64,000 nt of DNA. Origin: Amycolatopsis pretoriensis (GTDB taxonomy: Bacteria; Actinomycetota; Actinomycetes; Mycobacteriales; Pseudonocardiaceae). Location: the NCBI RefSeq assembly GCF_900107925.1, contig NZ_FNUJ01000006.1:124001-188000 (forward strand). The letters are read 5' to 3'. The position numbers were made by a program, and so were the translations under genes. The notes beneath the pieces are model-generated. The model did no database searches. It had not been told where the DNA came from and saw only the letters and a list, made by a program, of their open reading frames with translations. Positions 1 to 8,928 of this stretch are shown one piece after another. The first letter of the stretch is position 1, and every line of letters starts with the position of its first letter.

Positions 1-79
1 AGCCGATGTCCGCCACCGTCCGGACCATCTCCGTCATCGGCAGCTTCCGCAGCATGTACGGGTCGAGGGCGATCTTCAC
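1..79 (-). CDS. Sugar phosphate isomerase/epimerase, N-terminus only (cut by window edge)
   Basis: The first 26 codons of a minus-strand gene are present, starting at GTG (79-77) with a GGAGG site just upstream. The start reads V-K-I-A-L-D-P-Y-M-L-R, a common N-terminus of TIM-barrel (AP-endonuclease-2 fold) sugar isomerases in actinobacterial inositol clusters. Its start overlaps the iolG stop by 4 bp (GTGA), so it is translationally coupled and the last visible member of the operon. The exact reaction (inosose dehydratase or isomerase) cannot be decided from this fragment. Confidence 0.75.
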   Translation of the reverse strand, partial: MKIALDPYMLRKLPMTEMVRTVADIG

Positions 80-1092
80 CGCGCACCTCCGGCGTAGAAG
101 GCGGGCCGGTCCTTCATGTCGACGCCGACGGTCCGGCCCGATCGCAGCGCTTCGACGGTGGCGTCGGTGATGACCGTCGCGGCGTAGCCGTCCCAGGCCG
201 ACGGCCCGGTCGGCTCCCCCGCCGCGACCGCGTCGATCCACTCCTGGAACTCGACGTCGAACGCGGTGACGAACCGCTCGCGCCAGTCCTGCGGCACGGC
301 GGTGCGGGTCGTGCCCGCGGAGCGGACCGTCGCGCGGGCGGGCTCGGGCAGGCGGGCCAGCCCGGTCTCCCCCACCGTCTCGCACTGGATGTCGTAGCCC
401 CACTGGCAGTTGACGAACACCTCGAGGTCGATCCGGATCCCGGACGCGGTCTCGAACAGCATGATCTGCGGGTCCTGCAGCTCGGCGTGGGCGTGCCGGG
501 TCCGGCGCGGCGCCAGCACCTGGACGGCGACGATCTCGTCGTCGAGCAGCCACCGCAGGACGTCGATCTCGTGCACGGCCGTGTCCTGCGCGGCCATCGC
601 CGAGTGGTAGGACTCCGGCACCGACGGGTTGCGGTGCGCGCAGTGCACCATCAGCGGCGCACCGATCCCCCCGGCGTCCAAAATGGACTTGAGCTCCCGG
701 TAGCCGCTGTCGTAGCGCCGCATGAAGCCGACCTGGACCAGCCGCCGCCCGGCGGCCTGCTCGGCCTCGACGATCCGCAGGCAGTCGGCCGCTTCGGTGG
801 CCAGGGGCTTCTCGCAGAACACCGGCTTGCCCGCGGCGATCGCGGCCAGCACGTGCTCGGCGTGGGTCGGTCCCCAGGACGTCACCAGCACCGCGTCGAC
901 GTCCGGCTGCCCGATCAGGTCCGCGCCGGTCGCGACGGCCCGGGCACCGACCCTTGCCGCCACTTCGGCGGCCCGGTCGGCGTCGATGTCGGTGACGGCG
1001 ACGACCTCGGCACCGGTGATCACCTCGGTCAGGCGCCGGATGTGGTCCTGGCCGATCATGCCGGCGCCGATCACTCCCACCCGTACGGTCAC
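76..1092 (-). CDS. iolG: Inositol 2-dehydrogenase, Gfo/Idh/MocA family
   Basis: A cytoplasmic NAD-dependent oxidoreductase expected to oxidise myo-inositol (or a stereoisomer) to scyllo-inosose, the entry step of inositol catabolism. The 338-residue length is normal for the family. An N-terminal Rossmann fold carries GVIGAGMIG (6-14). The CEKP motif places Lys95, and Asp170 and His174 sit in DTAVHEID, matching the Lys/Asp/His catalytic triad known for Bacillus IolG. It lies near the 3' end of the iol operon, 16 bp after the universal-stress gene and overlapping the following isomerase by 4 bp. Family membership and pathway context are strong; which inositol isomer it prefers is not visible. 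Confidence 0.92.
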   Translation of the reverse strand: MTVRVGVIGAGMIGQDHIRRLTEVITGAEVVAVTDIDADRAAEVAARVGARAVATGADLIGQPDVDAVLVTSWGPTHAEHVLAAIAAGKPVFCEKPLATEAADCLRIVEAEQAAGRRLVQVGFMRRYDSGYRELKSILDAGGIGAPLMVHCAHRNPSVPESYHSAMAAQDTAVHEIDVLRWLLDDEIVAVQVLAPRRTRHAHAELQDPQIMLFETASGIRIDLEVFVNCQWGYDIQCETVGETGLARLPEPARATVRSAGTTRTAVPQDWRERFVTAFDVEFQEWIDAVAAGEPTGPSAWDGYAATVITDATVEALRSGRTVGVDMKDRPAFYAGGAR

Positions 1093-1108
1093 GGCGGGTT
1101 CTCCTTTC

Positions 1109-1450
1109 TCAGTCGGCCGTCTTGACGGCCAGGACGGGCACGTTCGCGGCGAGCAGCAGCCGCTGGGCGAGGCTGCCCAGCAGCGCCTTGCCCACCGGCG
1201 AACGGCGTTTCATGCCGATGACCAGCAGCTCGACCTCGCCGGCGTGCTCGTCGAGCAACGCCAGGACGTGGTCGGCTACGTCGACGTTCGGCGGGCGTTC
1301 GAGCACCTTCGCGTCGGCGGGCTCTTCAAGCGGGCTCAGCCGCAGGTTCGCCACCAGCAGCGGGGTGCCGCGCAACTCGGCCTCCTCGACCGCTCGGGCC
1401 AGCGCGAGGTCGCCTTCCCCGGAATCGGTGACGGCCACGAGGATCGCCAT
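1109..1450 (-). CDS. Short universal stress protein (UspA family)
   Basis: A 113-residue protein starting at ATG 1450, with the UspA N-terminal strand (MAILVAVTDS) and a C-terminal nucleotide-loop region containing G-M-K-R-R-S-P-V-G-K-A-L-L-G-S followed by NVPVLAV. This fits the G-x2-x-x9-G-S ATP-loop pattern only loosely. Typical UspA domains have about 140 residues, so this one is short and the middle of the fold is compact. It sits 2 bp downstream of the sugar porter gene in the inositol operon, so it is probably co-expressed with transport. Usp domains are often found with transporters; a regulatory role on the porter is inference. Confidence 0.75.
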   Translation of the reverse strand: MAILVAVTDSGEGDLALARAVEEAELRGTPLLVANLRLSPLEEPADAKVLERPPNVDVADHVLALLDEHAGEVELLVIGMKRRSPVGKALLGSLAQRLLLAANVPVLAVKTAD

Positions 1451-1452
1451 GG

Positions 1453-2898
1453 TCAGGCCCCCTTTCCGGCCAGTGCGGGCTCCCGGGTGAACCGGGTGTG
1501 CAGCTCGGTCTCCAGCCGTTCCAGCGAACGGCCCCGCGTCTCGGGGACGGCCTTCGCGACGAAGGTGATCGCGCCGATGCCGAGGACGACGAAGATGAAG
1601 AACGTGTTCGAGATGTGCAGGGCGTCGACCAGCACCGGGAAGCTCAGGCCGATCGCGAAGTTGGTCAGCCACAGCACCAGCCCGGCGATGCCCATGCCGA
1701 GGCCGCGCAGCTTGAGCGGGAAGATCTCCGACAGCATCAGCCAGGTGACCGGCGAGATCGCGCCCTGCTGGAAGGCCAGGAACGTGACCGTCAGCGCGAG
1801 CACCACGAACGCCCGGCCCTGCCCGGCGGGCAGCAGCAGGGAGAACACGCCGATCAGCAGCAGCGCCGTGGTCGTGCCGATCTGCCCGACGATCAGCATC
1901 GGCCGCCGGTTCACCTTGCCCAGCAGGTAGATGCCGACGAAGGTGGCCACGACCGAGATGACGCCGTTGGCGATGTTCGCCGTGAGCGCTCCATCGGCCG
2001 AGAAGCCGGCGTCCTTCAGGATCTGCGTGCCGTAGTACATGATCGAGTTGACGCCGGTGATCTGCTGGATGATCGCGATGCCGACGCCGACGAGGACCAG
2101 CCGCCGGATCCACGGCGTGCCCAGGTCGCGCAGGCCGCCGGTCTGGGACTTCTTGTCCTCCAGCGCCAGCTGCTCGACCTCCGCCAGCTCGGCCTGAGCC
2201 CGCTGCGCCGAGCGAACCTGCTTCAACACGGCGAGCGCGTCGGCGAAGCGGTCCTTCGACGCCAGCCAGCGCGGGCTTTCCGGCATGGCCAGCATGCCGA
2301 ACCACAGCACGACCGCCGGGAGCGTCGCGATGACGAGCATCCAGCGCCAGACGCCGCCGGACTCGCCGAAGGCGTTGCCGATGATCGCGTTGAACGTGAA
2401 CGCCAGCAGCTGGCCGGTGACGATCATCAGCTCGTTCTGCGTGACCAGCCGGCCGCGCCGCTCGGTCGGCGAGACCTCGGCGAGGTAGGTCGGCACGGTG
2501 ACCGACGCGCCGCCGACCGCGAGCCCGAGGACGAACCGGCCGAGCACCATCACCGCGGTGGTCGGGGCGAGGGTGCAGGTCAGCGTGCCGAGCAGGAAGA
2601 TGACGGCCAGCATGAGGATGTTCTTGCGCCGGCCGCGCCGGTCGGACAGCCGCCCGCCGGCCACCGCGCCGAGCGCGGCGCCGAGCAGCAGCGAGCTGGT
2701 GACCAGGCCCTCGGTGAACGGGGTGAGCCCGAGGTCGGTGGCCATGTAGGGCAGGGCGCCGTTGATGACGCCGGTGTCGTAGCCGAAGAGCAGGCCGCCG
2801 AACGTGGCGATGATGGTGACGAGCCGGAGCCGGCGCCCGTGCGGGCCCTTGGTGTCGAGTGGAACCGTCGGCGGCGTCGTTGCGTGGACGTGTGCCAT
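1453..2898 (-). CDS. MFS sugar porter, probable inositol transporter (IolT-like)
   Basis: A 481-residue, 12-helix major facilitator of the sugar porter family, starting at ATG 2898 with a GGGAG site upstream. It shows the family signatures in order: GGLLFGYDTGVINGAL in helix 1, DRRGRRK in the 2-3 loop, PESPRWL before the central loop, QQITGVNSIMYYG in helix 7 and PETRG near the C-terminus. Those motifs are typical of proton-coupled hexose and inositol importers. Its position inside the iol operon makes myo-inositol the likely substrate. Longer reading frames upstream of this ATG run into the isomerase gene in another frame and were not used. Confidence 0.88.
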   Translation of the reverse strand: MAHVHATTPPTVPLDTKGPHGRRLRLVTIIATFGGLLFGYDTGVINGALPYMATDLGLTPFTEGLVTSSLLLGAALGAVAGGRLSDRRGRRKNILMLAVIFLLGTLTCTLAPTTAVMVLGRFVLGLAVGGASVTVPTYLAEVSPTERRGRLVTQNELMIVTGQLLAFTFNAIIGNAFGESGGVWRWMLVIATLPAVVLWFGMLAMPESPRWLASKDRFADALAVLKQVRSAQRAQAELAEVEQLALEDKKSQTGGLRDLGTPWIRRLVLVGVGIAIIQQITGVNSIMYYGTQILKDAGFSADGALTANIANGVISVVATFVGIYLLGKVNRRPMLIVGQIGTTTALLLIGVFSLLLPAGQGRAFVVLALTVTFLAFQQGAISPVTWLMLSEIFPLKLRGLGMGIAGLVLWLTNFAIGLSFPVLVDALHISNTFFIFVVLGIGAITFVAKAVPETRGRSLERLETELHTRFTREPALAGKGA

Positions 2899-2933
2899 GG
2901 TGTTTCTCCCGGTGCACGAGTGGTACTTCGGGT

Positions 2934-3875
2934 TCAGCGGGAAGTGGGCCGCTTGCTGCCGGAGAGGCCGCGGCCGGCCAGGTACTCGCGGGTGCGCACG
3001 GCGATCGGCAGTGGCACCTCGGCGGCACAGGGGTAGAGGTCCTGCTCGACGATGACGAACAGTTCCGCGTCCAGTGTGGACAGTGCGTCGACGATCGCCC
3101 CGGGGTCGGGCACGCCGGCGGGCGGCTCGACGCAGACGCCGCGCTTGACGGCCTCGCCGAAGGAGAGCTTTTCGGCGGCGACCTGGGCGAGGACGTCGGC
3201 GTCCATCTGCTTGATGTGGACGTACCCGACGCGCTCGCCGAACCGGCGGATGAGGTCGAGGTTGTCGCCCCCGCCGTAGGCGACGTGCCCGGTGTCGAGG
3301 CAGAGGTTGGCGTAGCGGGAGTCGGTCTCGTTGAGGAACCGCTCGATCTCGGGCTGGGTCTGGATGTGGCTGTCGGCGTGCGGGTGCAGGCACAGCCGCA
3401 CGTCGTACTCCTCCAGCAGGATCCGGCCCAGCTCGTTCGCGCGGCCGCCGAGGGAGCCCCACTGCTCGGCGGACAGCTGCGGGCTTTCCGTGTAGTCGCC
3501 GGTCTTCTCGTCGCGGAACATCGGCGGGATGTACACGAGGTGGTGCGCGCCGGCCGCGGCGGTCAGCTCGGCGACCCGGCGGGTCTCGGCGAGCATGGTG
3601 TCCCAGGCCTCCGGGCGGTGCAGCGCGCCGAAGGTGGTGCCGCCGGAGACCTGCAGGCCGCGGACGGTGAGCGCGTCGGCCAGCTCGCGCGGGTCGGTCG
3701 GCAGGTAGCCGTAGGGGCCGAGCTCCAGCCAGGTGTAGCCGGCGGTGACCAGCTCGTCGAGGAAGCGGGTGTAAGGCACCTGCTGCTCGTCCTCGGGGAA
3801 CCAGATCCCCCACGAGTCGGGGGCGGAGCCGAGGCAGAGGTTGCCGGCGACGGTGCGCGCGGACGTCGTTGTCAC
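2934..3875 (-). CDS. IolE-like sugar phosphate isomerase/inosose dehydratase
   Basis: A 313-residue TIM-barrel protein of the xylose-isomerase-like (AP endonuclease 2) superfamily, starting at GTG 3875. N-terminal GSAPDSWGIWF and LELGPYGYLPTDP are typical of inositol-cluster members. Metal-site-type residues appear in LCLHPHADSH (about 158-167), NLCLDTGHVAYGG and YVHIKQMD. It follows mmsA by 14 bp. A dehydratase that converts scyllo-inosose to the diketone (IolE) is required by the pathway, and this gene and the partial isomerase at the left edge are the only candidates in view. Which of the two is the dehydratase is not decided by sequence reading alone. Confidence 0.8.
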   Translation of the reverse strand: MTTTSARTVAGNLCLGSAPDSWGIWFPEDEQQVPYTRFLDELVTAGYTWLELGPYGYLPTDPRELADALTVRGLQVSGGTTFGALHRPEAWDTMLAETRRVAELTAAAGAHHLVYIPPMFRDEKTGDYTESPQLSAEQWGSLGGRANELGRILLEEYDVRLCLHPHADSHIQTQPEIERFLNETDSRYANLCLDTGHVAYGGGDNLDLIRRFGERVGYVHIKQMDADVLAQVAAEKLSFGEAVKRGVCVEPPAGVPDPGAIVDALSTLDAELFVIVEQDLYPCAAEVPLPIAVRTREYLAGRGLSGSKRPTSR

Positions 3876-3889
3876 GGAAGGGGTCCCTT

Positions 3890-5374
3890 CTAGGACGAGG
3901 TCGGGAAGTGGAAAGCGGCGTCGACGGACTGGGTGACGTGCGGCCAGCGGGTCGTCACGACCTTCGGGCGGGTGTAGAACCGGACGCCTTCGGGACCGTG
4001 GATCGGGCTGTCGCCGATCAGGGAGTCCTTCCAGCCGCCGAAGGAGTAGTAGGACATCGGGACCGGGATCGGCACGTTGACGCCGACCATCCCGACGCGG
4101 ACCTCGCGCTGGAACCGGCGGGCGGCCTCGCCGCTGGAGGTGAACAGCGCGGTGCCGTTGCCGTACGGGTTGGCGTTGATCAGCGCGATCGCTTCGTCGA
4201 GCGTCGCGGCGCGTACGACCGCGAGAAGGGGGCCGAAGACTTCTTCGCGGTAGACGTCCATCGAGGGGCGGACGTGGTCGACCAGGGACGGGCCGGTGAA
4301 GAAGCCGTCCCCGTCGAAGCGTCGCTCGCGGCCGTCGACGACCACGGTGGCGCCCTGCTCGGCGGCGGTGGCGACGGCGTTCTCGACGCGCTCCTTGGCC
4401 GCCGCGGTGATGACCGGGCCCATTTCACTGGCCGGGTCGTCGCCGGGACCGACCTTGACCTCACGGGCCTTGCGGGCGAGCGTCGCGACGAGCGCGTCGG
4501 CGGCCTCGCCCACGGCGACGGCGACCGAGATCGCCATGCAGCGCTGGCCGGCCGAGCCGAACGCGGCCGCGGTGAGGTGGTTGGCGGCGAACTCCAGGTC
4601 CGCGTCCGGCAGCACCACGGCGTGGTTCTTCGCGCCGCCGAGGGCCTGGACGCGCTTGCCGGTCGCGGTGGCGCGCTCGTGGACGTACTTCGCGATCGGG
4701 GTCGAGCCGACGAAGGACACCGCGGCGATGTCCGGGTGCTCCAGGATCGCGTCGACGGCGGTCTTGTCGCCGTGCACGACGTTGAAGACGCCGTCGGGCA
4801 GGCCGGCTTCGGCGTACAGCTCGGCGACCAGGTTCGAGGCGGAAGGGACGCGCTCGCTCGGCTTGAGGACGAAGGTGTTGCCGGTGGCGATGGCCATCGG
4901 GTGCATCCAGAACGGGACCATCACCGGGAAGTTGAACGGCGTGATCCCGGCGCACACGCCGAGGGGCTGGCGGAAGCTGAGCACGTCGACGTCGCGGGAG
5001 ACCTGATCGGAGAAGCCGCCCTTGAGCGCGTCGGCGATCCCGCACGCGTACTCGACGACCTCGCGGCCGCGGACGATCTCGCCGCGGGCGTCGTCGAGGA
5101 CCTTGCCGTGCTCGGCGGAGATGATCTTCGCCAAGTCGGTCTCGTGCCGGACGAGCAGCTCGCGGAAGGCGAACAGGACCCGGGAACGCTGGGAGAGCGA
5201 CGAGTTGCCCCAGGTTTCGAAGGCCTTGCCCGCGGCGGCGACGGCGGTGTCCACTTCGGGCTTTCCGGCCAGCAGGACTGCCGCCCGCTGCTGTCCGGTC
5301 GCCGGGTCGTACACCGGAGCGGCGCGGCCGGCCCCGGCGGGAGCGCCGCCGATCCGGTGGTCGATGGTCTGCAC
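3890..5374 (-). CDS. mmsA: CoA-acylating methylmalonate-semialdehyde dehydrogenase
   Basis: A 494-residue ALDH-superfamily enzyme, starting at GTG 5374 with AGGAG upstream. It is expected to convert malonate semialdehyde (from inositol) or methylmalonate semialdehyde (from valine) to acetyl- or propionyl-CoA with NAD and CoA, the last iol step (IolA). Family motifs include GITPFNFPVMVPFWM, KPSERVPSA, the SFVGSTPIAKYVHE cofactor segment and the nucleophile cysteine in GSAGQRCMAISVAV (about residue 284). Phe/Asn at the substrate site (PFNFPVMVPFW) is typical of the CoA-acylating subfamily. It lies between iolD and the IolE-like gene with gaps of 10 and 14 bp. Confidence 0.92.
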   Translation of the reverse strand: MQTIDHRIGGAPAGAGRAAPVYDPATGQQRAAVLLAGKPEVDTAVAAAGKAFETWGNSSLSQRSRVLFAFRELLVRHETDLAKIISAEHGKVLDDARGEIVRGREVVEYACGIADALKGGFSDQVSRDVDVLSFRQPLGVCAGITPFNFPVMVPFWMHPMAIATGNTFVLKPSERVPSASNLVAELYAEAGLPDGVFNVVHGDKTAVDAILEHPDIAAVSFVGSTPIAKYVHERATATGKRVQALGGAKNHAVVLPDADLEFAANHLTAAAFGSAGQRCMAISVAVAVGEAADALVATLARKAREVKVGPGDDPASEMGPVITAAAKERVENAVATAAEQGATVVVDGRERRFDGDGFFTGPSLVDHVRPSMDVYREEVFGPLLAVVRAATLDEAIALINANPYGNGTALFTSSGEAARRFQREVRVGMVGVNVPIPVPMSYYSFGGWKDSLIGDSPIHGPEGVRFYTRPKVVTTRWPHVTQSVDAAFHFPTSS

Positions 5375-5384
5375 GCTGGTTCTC

Positions 5385-7244
5385 CTAGAGGTAGTGGCGT
5401 TGGCCGCGCTTGGCGGCGGCGTAGTCTTCGCGGGCCTTGCGGGTACTGTCCAGTTCGGACACTTCGCTCACCGGGACGTCCCACCAGCCGGATCCCGGCG
5501 GGTTCGGTCCGCAGAGGTCGGTTTCGACGTGCACGACGGTCGTCTCATTCGCCGCCTTCGCATGGGCCATGGCGGCGCGGAATTCGTCCACGGTGGTCGC
5601 TCGGAGCACGTGGGCGCCGAGGCTCGCGGCGTTGGCGGCCAGGTCGACCGGGAGCACGCCGCCGTCGAGCTGACCGGTGTCGCCCCGGTAGCGGTACTGC
5701 GTGCCGAACCGTTGCGAGCCAAGCGATTCCGAGAGCGAGCCGATCGAGGCGAACCCGTGGTTCTGCACGAGCACGACGATCACCTTGAGGCCCTCGGACA
5801 CCATGGTGACCAGTTCCTGGGCCATCATCAGGTAGGAGCCGTCCCCGACGAGGACGACGACTTCCCGCTCCGGTGCCGCGAGCTTCACGCCGAGCCCGGC
5901 GGCGACCTCGTAGCCCATGCACGAGTACGCGTATTCGACGTTATACGCCTTGGGGTCGCGGGCGCGCCAGAGCATCTGGAGGTCGCCGGGGAGCGAGCCG
6001 GCCGCGTTGATCACGACATCTTGGTCGTCGAGGACGTCCTGCAGTGCGCCGAGGATCTCGGTCTGCGCGGGCAGGGGCCCGTGTGCGGCGGCGAAGCAGG
6101 CGTCGGTGGTGCGGCGCCAGTCGTCGGCCAGCAGCCGGGTGCGGGCGCGGTAGGCGTCGTCGACCTGCCAGCCGTCGAGGGCCTGGTGCAGGGCTTCGAT
6201 GCCGAGGCGGGCGTCGGCCTGCAGCGGGATCGCCGCGTGCTTGACCGCGTCCAGGCGCGTGACGTTGAGGTTGACGAACACCGGGTCGCCGAAGGCGGTG
6301 TGGCTCGCGGTGGTGAAGTCGCTGTAGCGGGTGCCGATGCCCAGGACGACGTCGGCTTCGGTGGCGAGGGTGTTGGCGGCCGCGGTGCCGGTCGAGCCGA
6401 TCCCGCCGACCGCGCACGGATGGTCCCACGGCACCGCGCCCTTGCCGGCGTGGGTGTCGGCGACCGGGATGCCGGTGGCCGCGGCGAACGCGCGCAGCTG
6501 CTCGGTGGCCTGGGCGTAGACAACGCCTCCCCCGGCGACGATGAGCGGCTTCCGGGCACTCCGCAGCGCCTCGACGGCCCGCCGCACTGCGTCGGGCTCG
6601 GGGACGGGGCGGCCGACGTGCCAGACGCGGCGGCGGAAGAACTGTTCCGGCCAGTCGAACGCCTCTGCTTGGACGTCCTGCGGAAGGCACAGCGTCACCG
6701 CGCCGGTTTCGGCCGGATCGGTGAGCACGCGCATCGCGGCCAGCGCCGCCGGGATGAGCTGCTCGGGCCGGGTGATCCGGTCGAAGTACTTCGACACCGG
6801 GCGGAAGGCGTCGTTGACCGTGACGTCGCCGCCGCGGGTGTCCTCCAGCTGCTGGAGCACCGGGTCGGGCGAGCGGGTGGCGAACATGTCGCTGGGCAGC
6901 AGGAGGACCGGCAGGCGGTTGGTGGTGGCCAGCGCGGCGCCGGTGATCATGTTGGTCGAGCCGGGACCGGTGGACGCGGTGCAGGCGAACGTCGCCAGCC
7001 GGTCGCGGGTCTTGGCGTACGCCGCGGCCGCGTGGACCATGCCCTGTTCGTTGCGCGCCAGGTAGTACGGCAGGTCGGCCTCGCCGGTCTCGGCGGCCTG
7101 CAGCAGCGCCTGGCCGAGCCCGGCGACGTTGCCGTGGCCGAAGATGCCGAAGCAGCCGGGGATGAGCCGCTGCTCGACGCCGTCGCGTTCGCTGTACTGG
7201 GCGGCCAGGAACCGGACGAGCGCCTGGGCGGTGGTCAGCCTCAT
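5385..7244 (-). CDS. iolD: 3D-(3,5/4)-trihydroxycyclohexane-1,2-dione acylhydrolase
   Basis: A ThDP-dependent hydrolase that opens the cyclohexanedione ring to 5-deoxy-glucuronate in inositol catabolism. The 619-residue protein starts at ATG 7244, which overlaps the iolB stop by 4 bp (ATGA). The N-terminal PYR domain has FGHGNVAGLGQAL and the activating-glutamate region YYLARNEQGMVHAA. The C-terminal PP domain has VVLVGDGSYLMMAQEL followed by VQNHGFASIGSL, i.e. the GDG...N ThDP-binding motif. The longer upstream frame is an antisense shadow of iolB. Length and motif set are normal for IolD rather than acetolactate synthase. Confidence 0.93.
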   Translation of the reverse strand: MRLTTAQALVRFLAAQYSERDGVEQRLIPGCFGIFGHGNVAGLGQALLQAAETGEADLPYYLARNEQGMVHAAAAYAKTRDRLATFACTASTGPGSTNMITGAALATTNRLPVLLLPSDMFATRSPDPVLQQLEDTRGGDVTVNDAFRPVSKYFDRITRPEQLIPAALAAMRVLTDPAETGAVTLCLPQDVQAEAFDWPEQFFRRRVWHVGRPVPEPDAVRRAVEALRSARKPLIVAGGGVVYAQATEQLRAFAAATGIPVADTHAGKGAVPWDHPCAVGGIGSTGTAAANTLATEADVVLGIGTRYSDFTTASHTAFGDPVFVNLNVTRLDAVKHAAIPLQADARLGIEALHQALDGWQVDDAYRARTRLLADDWRRTTDACFAAAHGPLPAQTEILGALQDVLDDQDVVINAAGSLPGDLQMLWRARDPKAYNVEYAYSCMGYEVAAGLGVKLAAPEREVVVLVGDGSYLMMAQELVTMVSEGLKVIVVLVQNHGFASIGSLSESLGSQRFGTQYRYRGDTGQLDGGVLPVDLAANAASLGAHVLRATTVDEFRAAMAHAKAANETTVVHVETDLCGPNPPGSGWWDVPVSEVSELDSTRKAREDYAAAKRGQRHYL

Positions 7245-8062
7245 CGGGTGCTCCCCCAGGTCTCGCGGACCCAGGCGTGCGCCGGGTCGTCGGTGATCAG
7301 CCACGCGCGGTCGGGACCGGGGCCGGCCATGACGTTGAGGTAGTAGAGGTCGTAGCCCGGCGCGGCCATCGACGGGCCGTGCCAGCCGTGCGGCACGAGC
7401 ACGACGTCGCCGGAGCGGACTTCGGCGAGGACGTCGATCGGCCGCTCGTCGGTGCCGTAGACGCGTTGGTAGCCCAGGCCGTCGCGGGCGATCTCGAAGT
7501 AGTAGATCTCTTCCAGCTCGCGTTCGTGCTCGCCGTGTTCGTCGTGCTTGTGCGGCGGGTAGGACGACCAGTGCCCGCCCGGGGTCAGGACCTCGCACAC
7601 GAGCAGCCGGTCGGCGTCGAACGTGCCGGGCAGGCAGTAGTTGTGCACCTCGCGGGCGCACGTCCCGGCGCCGCGGGCCTCGCTGGGCACGTCCGCCGCC
7701 GGACCGTAGCGAGCGGGCAGCCGCTGCTCGCACCGCGCCGACGGCAGGGCGAAGCGGCCACCGGCGTCGGTGGTGACGGTGAACTCCGTGTCGCGCGGCA
7801 GGTAGGCGAAGTCGGTGACGCCGTCGAAGACGTCCTTCCTGCCGGCGAGTTCGAAGACCTCGCCGACGTTCGTGACGCGGCAGGAGCCGGACAGCGGGAG
7901 GACGAGGTGCTCGGCGTCACCGGTCGCGATCTTCGCGGAACCGCCCGCGGGCAGGTCGAGGACCTTCAGGCCGGAGTAGCCCCAGCCGGCGGATTCGGGC
8001 GTGACGACCGTCGGGAAAGGACCGTCGCTCGTGGACAGTGCGGGCAGGTGGTGCTTGCTCAC
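7241..8062 (-). CDS. iolB: 5-deoxy-glucuronate isomerase
   Basis: A 273-residue bicupin isomerase that converts 5-deoxy-D-glucuronic acid to 5-dehydro-2-deoxy-D-gluconate, directly after the IolD reaction. It starts at GTG 8062, overlapping the aldolase stop by 4 bp, and its stop overlaps the iolD start by 4 bp. The C-terminal cupin shows SSYPPHKHDEHGE with clustered His/Glu ligands, the ELEEIYYFEI strand and a later VLVPHGWHGPSMA motif, all diagnostic of IolB. The order iolC-aldolase-iolB-iolD, with overlapping stops and starts, indicates one polycistronic message. Confidence 0.93.
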   Translation of the reverse strand: MSKHHLPALSTSDGPFPTVVTPESAGWGYSGLKVLDLPAGGSAKIATGDAEHLVLPLSGSCRVTNVGEVFELAGRKDVFDGVTDFAYLPRDTEFTVTTDAGGRFALPSARCEQRLPARYGPAADVPSEARGAGTCAREVHNYCLPGTFDADRLLVCEVLTPGGHWSSYPPHKHDEHGEHERELEEIYYFEIARDGLGYQRVYGTDERPIDVLAEVRSGDVVLVPHGWHGPSMAAPGYDLYYLNVMAGPGPDRAWLITDDPAHAWVRETWGSTR

Positions 8063-8928
8063 AGCAGGCTCACCGCCCGGTCGACCGCGCCGGCGACGTC
8101 ACCGGAAGCCGGGTAGAGCAGCGAGCGGCCGACGACCAGTCCCTGCACGGTCGGCTGCGCAAGCGCTTTCCGCCAGGCGGTGAAGGCGGCTTCGGCGTCG
8201 GCCACCTCGCCTCCGAGCAGCAGCACCGGCAACGTCGAGGAGGCCAGCACGCGCGGCATGTCGTCCACCACGGGCAGCTTGAGCCAGGTGTAGGCGCTGC
8301 TGCGGCCGAGGCCCGAGGCGATGGTGATCGACTTGATCACCGCGTCCGGGGTGAGGTCGTTGCGGATGCGGCCGTCCGCCCACCGGGAGAGGAACGGCTC
8401 GACCATCGCGATCAGTGCGCGGTCGTTCAGCGCGTCGATCGCGTGAGCCGAGTTTTCAAGTGCTTCGGCGGTGGCTGGGTCCTCCAGCGCGATGCGCGTG
8501 AGCATCTTGCCGCCGTCGAACCCCATCGCCGCGATGGCGGCGGCGTCGTAGCCGGTGAAGCGATCGTCGATCTCGAACGCGGAACCGGCGAGCCCGCCGC
8601 GGTTCATCGACCCGAAGACACTCTTGCCGTCGAGGACACCGAGCAGCAGCAGGTCTTCGAGGATGTCCGCGGTGCCGAGCACCCCGGTCACGCCAGGTCG
8701 CTCCAGCGCGGTGCACAACCGGTCGAGCAGCTCACCGCGATCGGCCATCGCGGCGGGGTCGGCGCCGACGGCGTTGGCGCCTCGGGCAGGGTGGTCGGCG
8801 GCGATGATCATCGCGCGGCCGTTGTCGCCCAGCACGGACTTCGCCCTGACGCGCTGGGCCGCGGCCTCGGCGATCGCGGTGGGGTGCTGGACGCGGGTGG
8901 TGACGATCCGTTCTACGCGCTCAGACAC
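8059..8928 (-). CDS. Inositol-cluster aldolase ((beta/alpha)8, DeoC/LacD-like)
   Basis: A 289-residue (beta/alpha)8 protein of the type found in actinobacterial iol clusters (the Cgl0159-like group). By position it should cleave 2-deoxy-5-keto-gluconate 6-phosphate to DHAP and malonate semialdehyde, the job of IolJ in Bacillus. Barrel strands include MIIAADHPARGAN near residue 40, LLLGVLDGKSVFGSMNR and YTWLKLPVV, whose lysine is a plausible Schiff-base residue. The start GTG 8928 overlaps the end of iolC by 8 bp. The longer frame (to 9174) is an iolC shadow and was rejected. The reaction is inferred from context. Confidence 0.8.
   Translation of the reverse strand: MSERVERIVTTRVQHPTAIAEAAAQRVRAKSVLGDNGRAMIIAADHPARGANAVGADPAAMADRGELLDRLCTALERPGVTGVLGTADILEDLLLLGVLDGKSVFGSMNRGGLAGSAFEIDDRFTGYDAAAIAAMGFDGGKMLTRIALEDPATAEALENSAHAIDALNDRALIAMVEPFLSRWADGRIRNDLTPDAVIKSITIASGLGRSSAYTWLKLPVVDDMPRVLASSTLPVLLLGGEVADAEAAFTAWRKALAQPTVQGLVVGRSLLYPASGDVAGAVDRAVSLL

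Noticed and set aside
1453..3813. Extended version of the sugar porter gene reaching 3813
   Set aside because: The extra N-terminal residues are a shadow of the IolE-like gene; the real porter starts at ATG 2898 with a ribosome site.
3869..5788. 639-codon plus-strand open frame
   Set aside because: It is antisense to mmsA and the end of iolD, has repetitive Asp/Gly/Arg/Val composition typical of a GC-rich shadow frame, and shows no domain.
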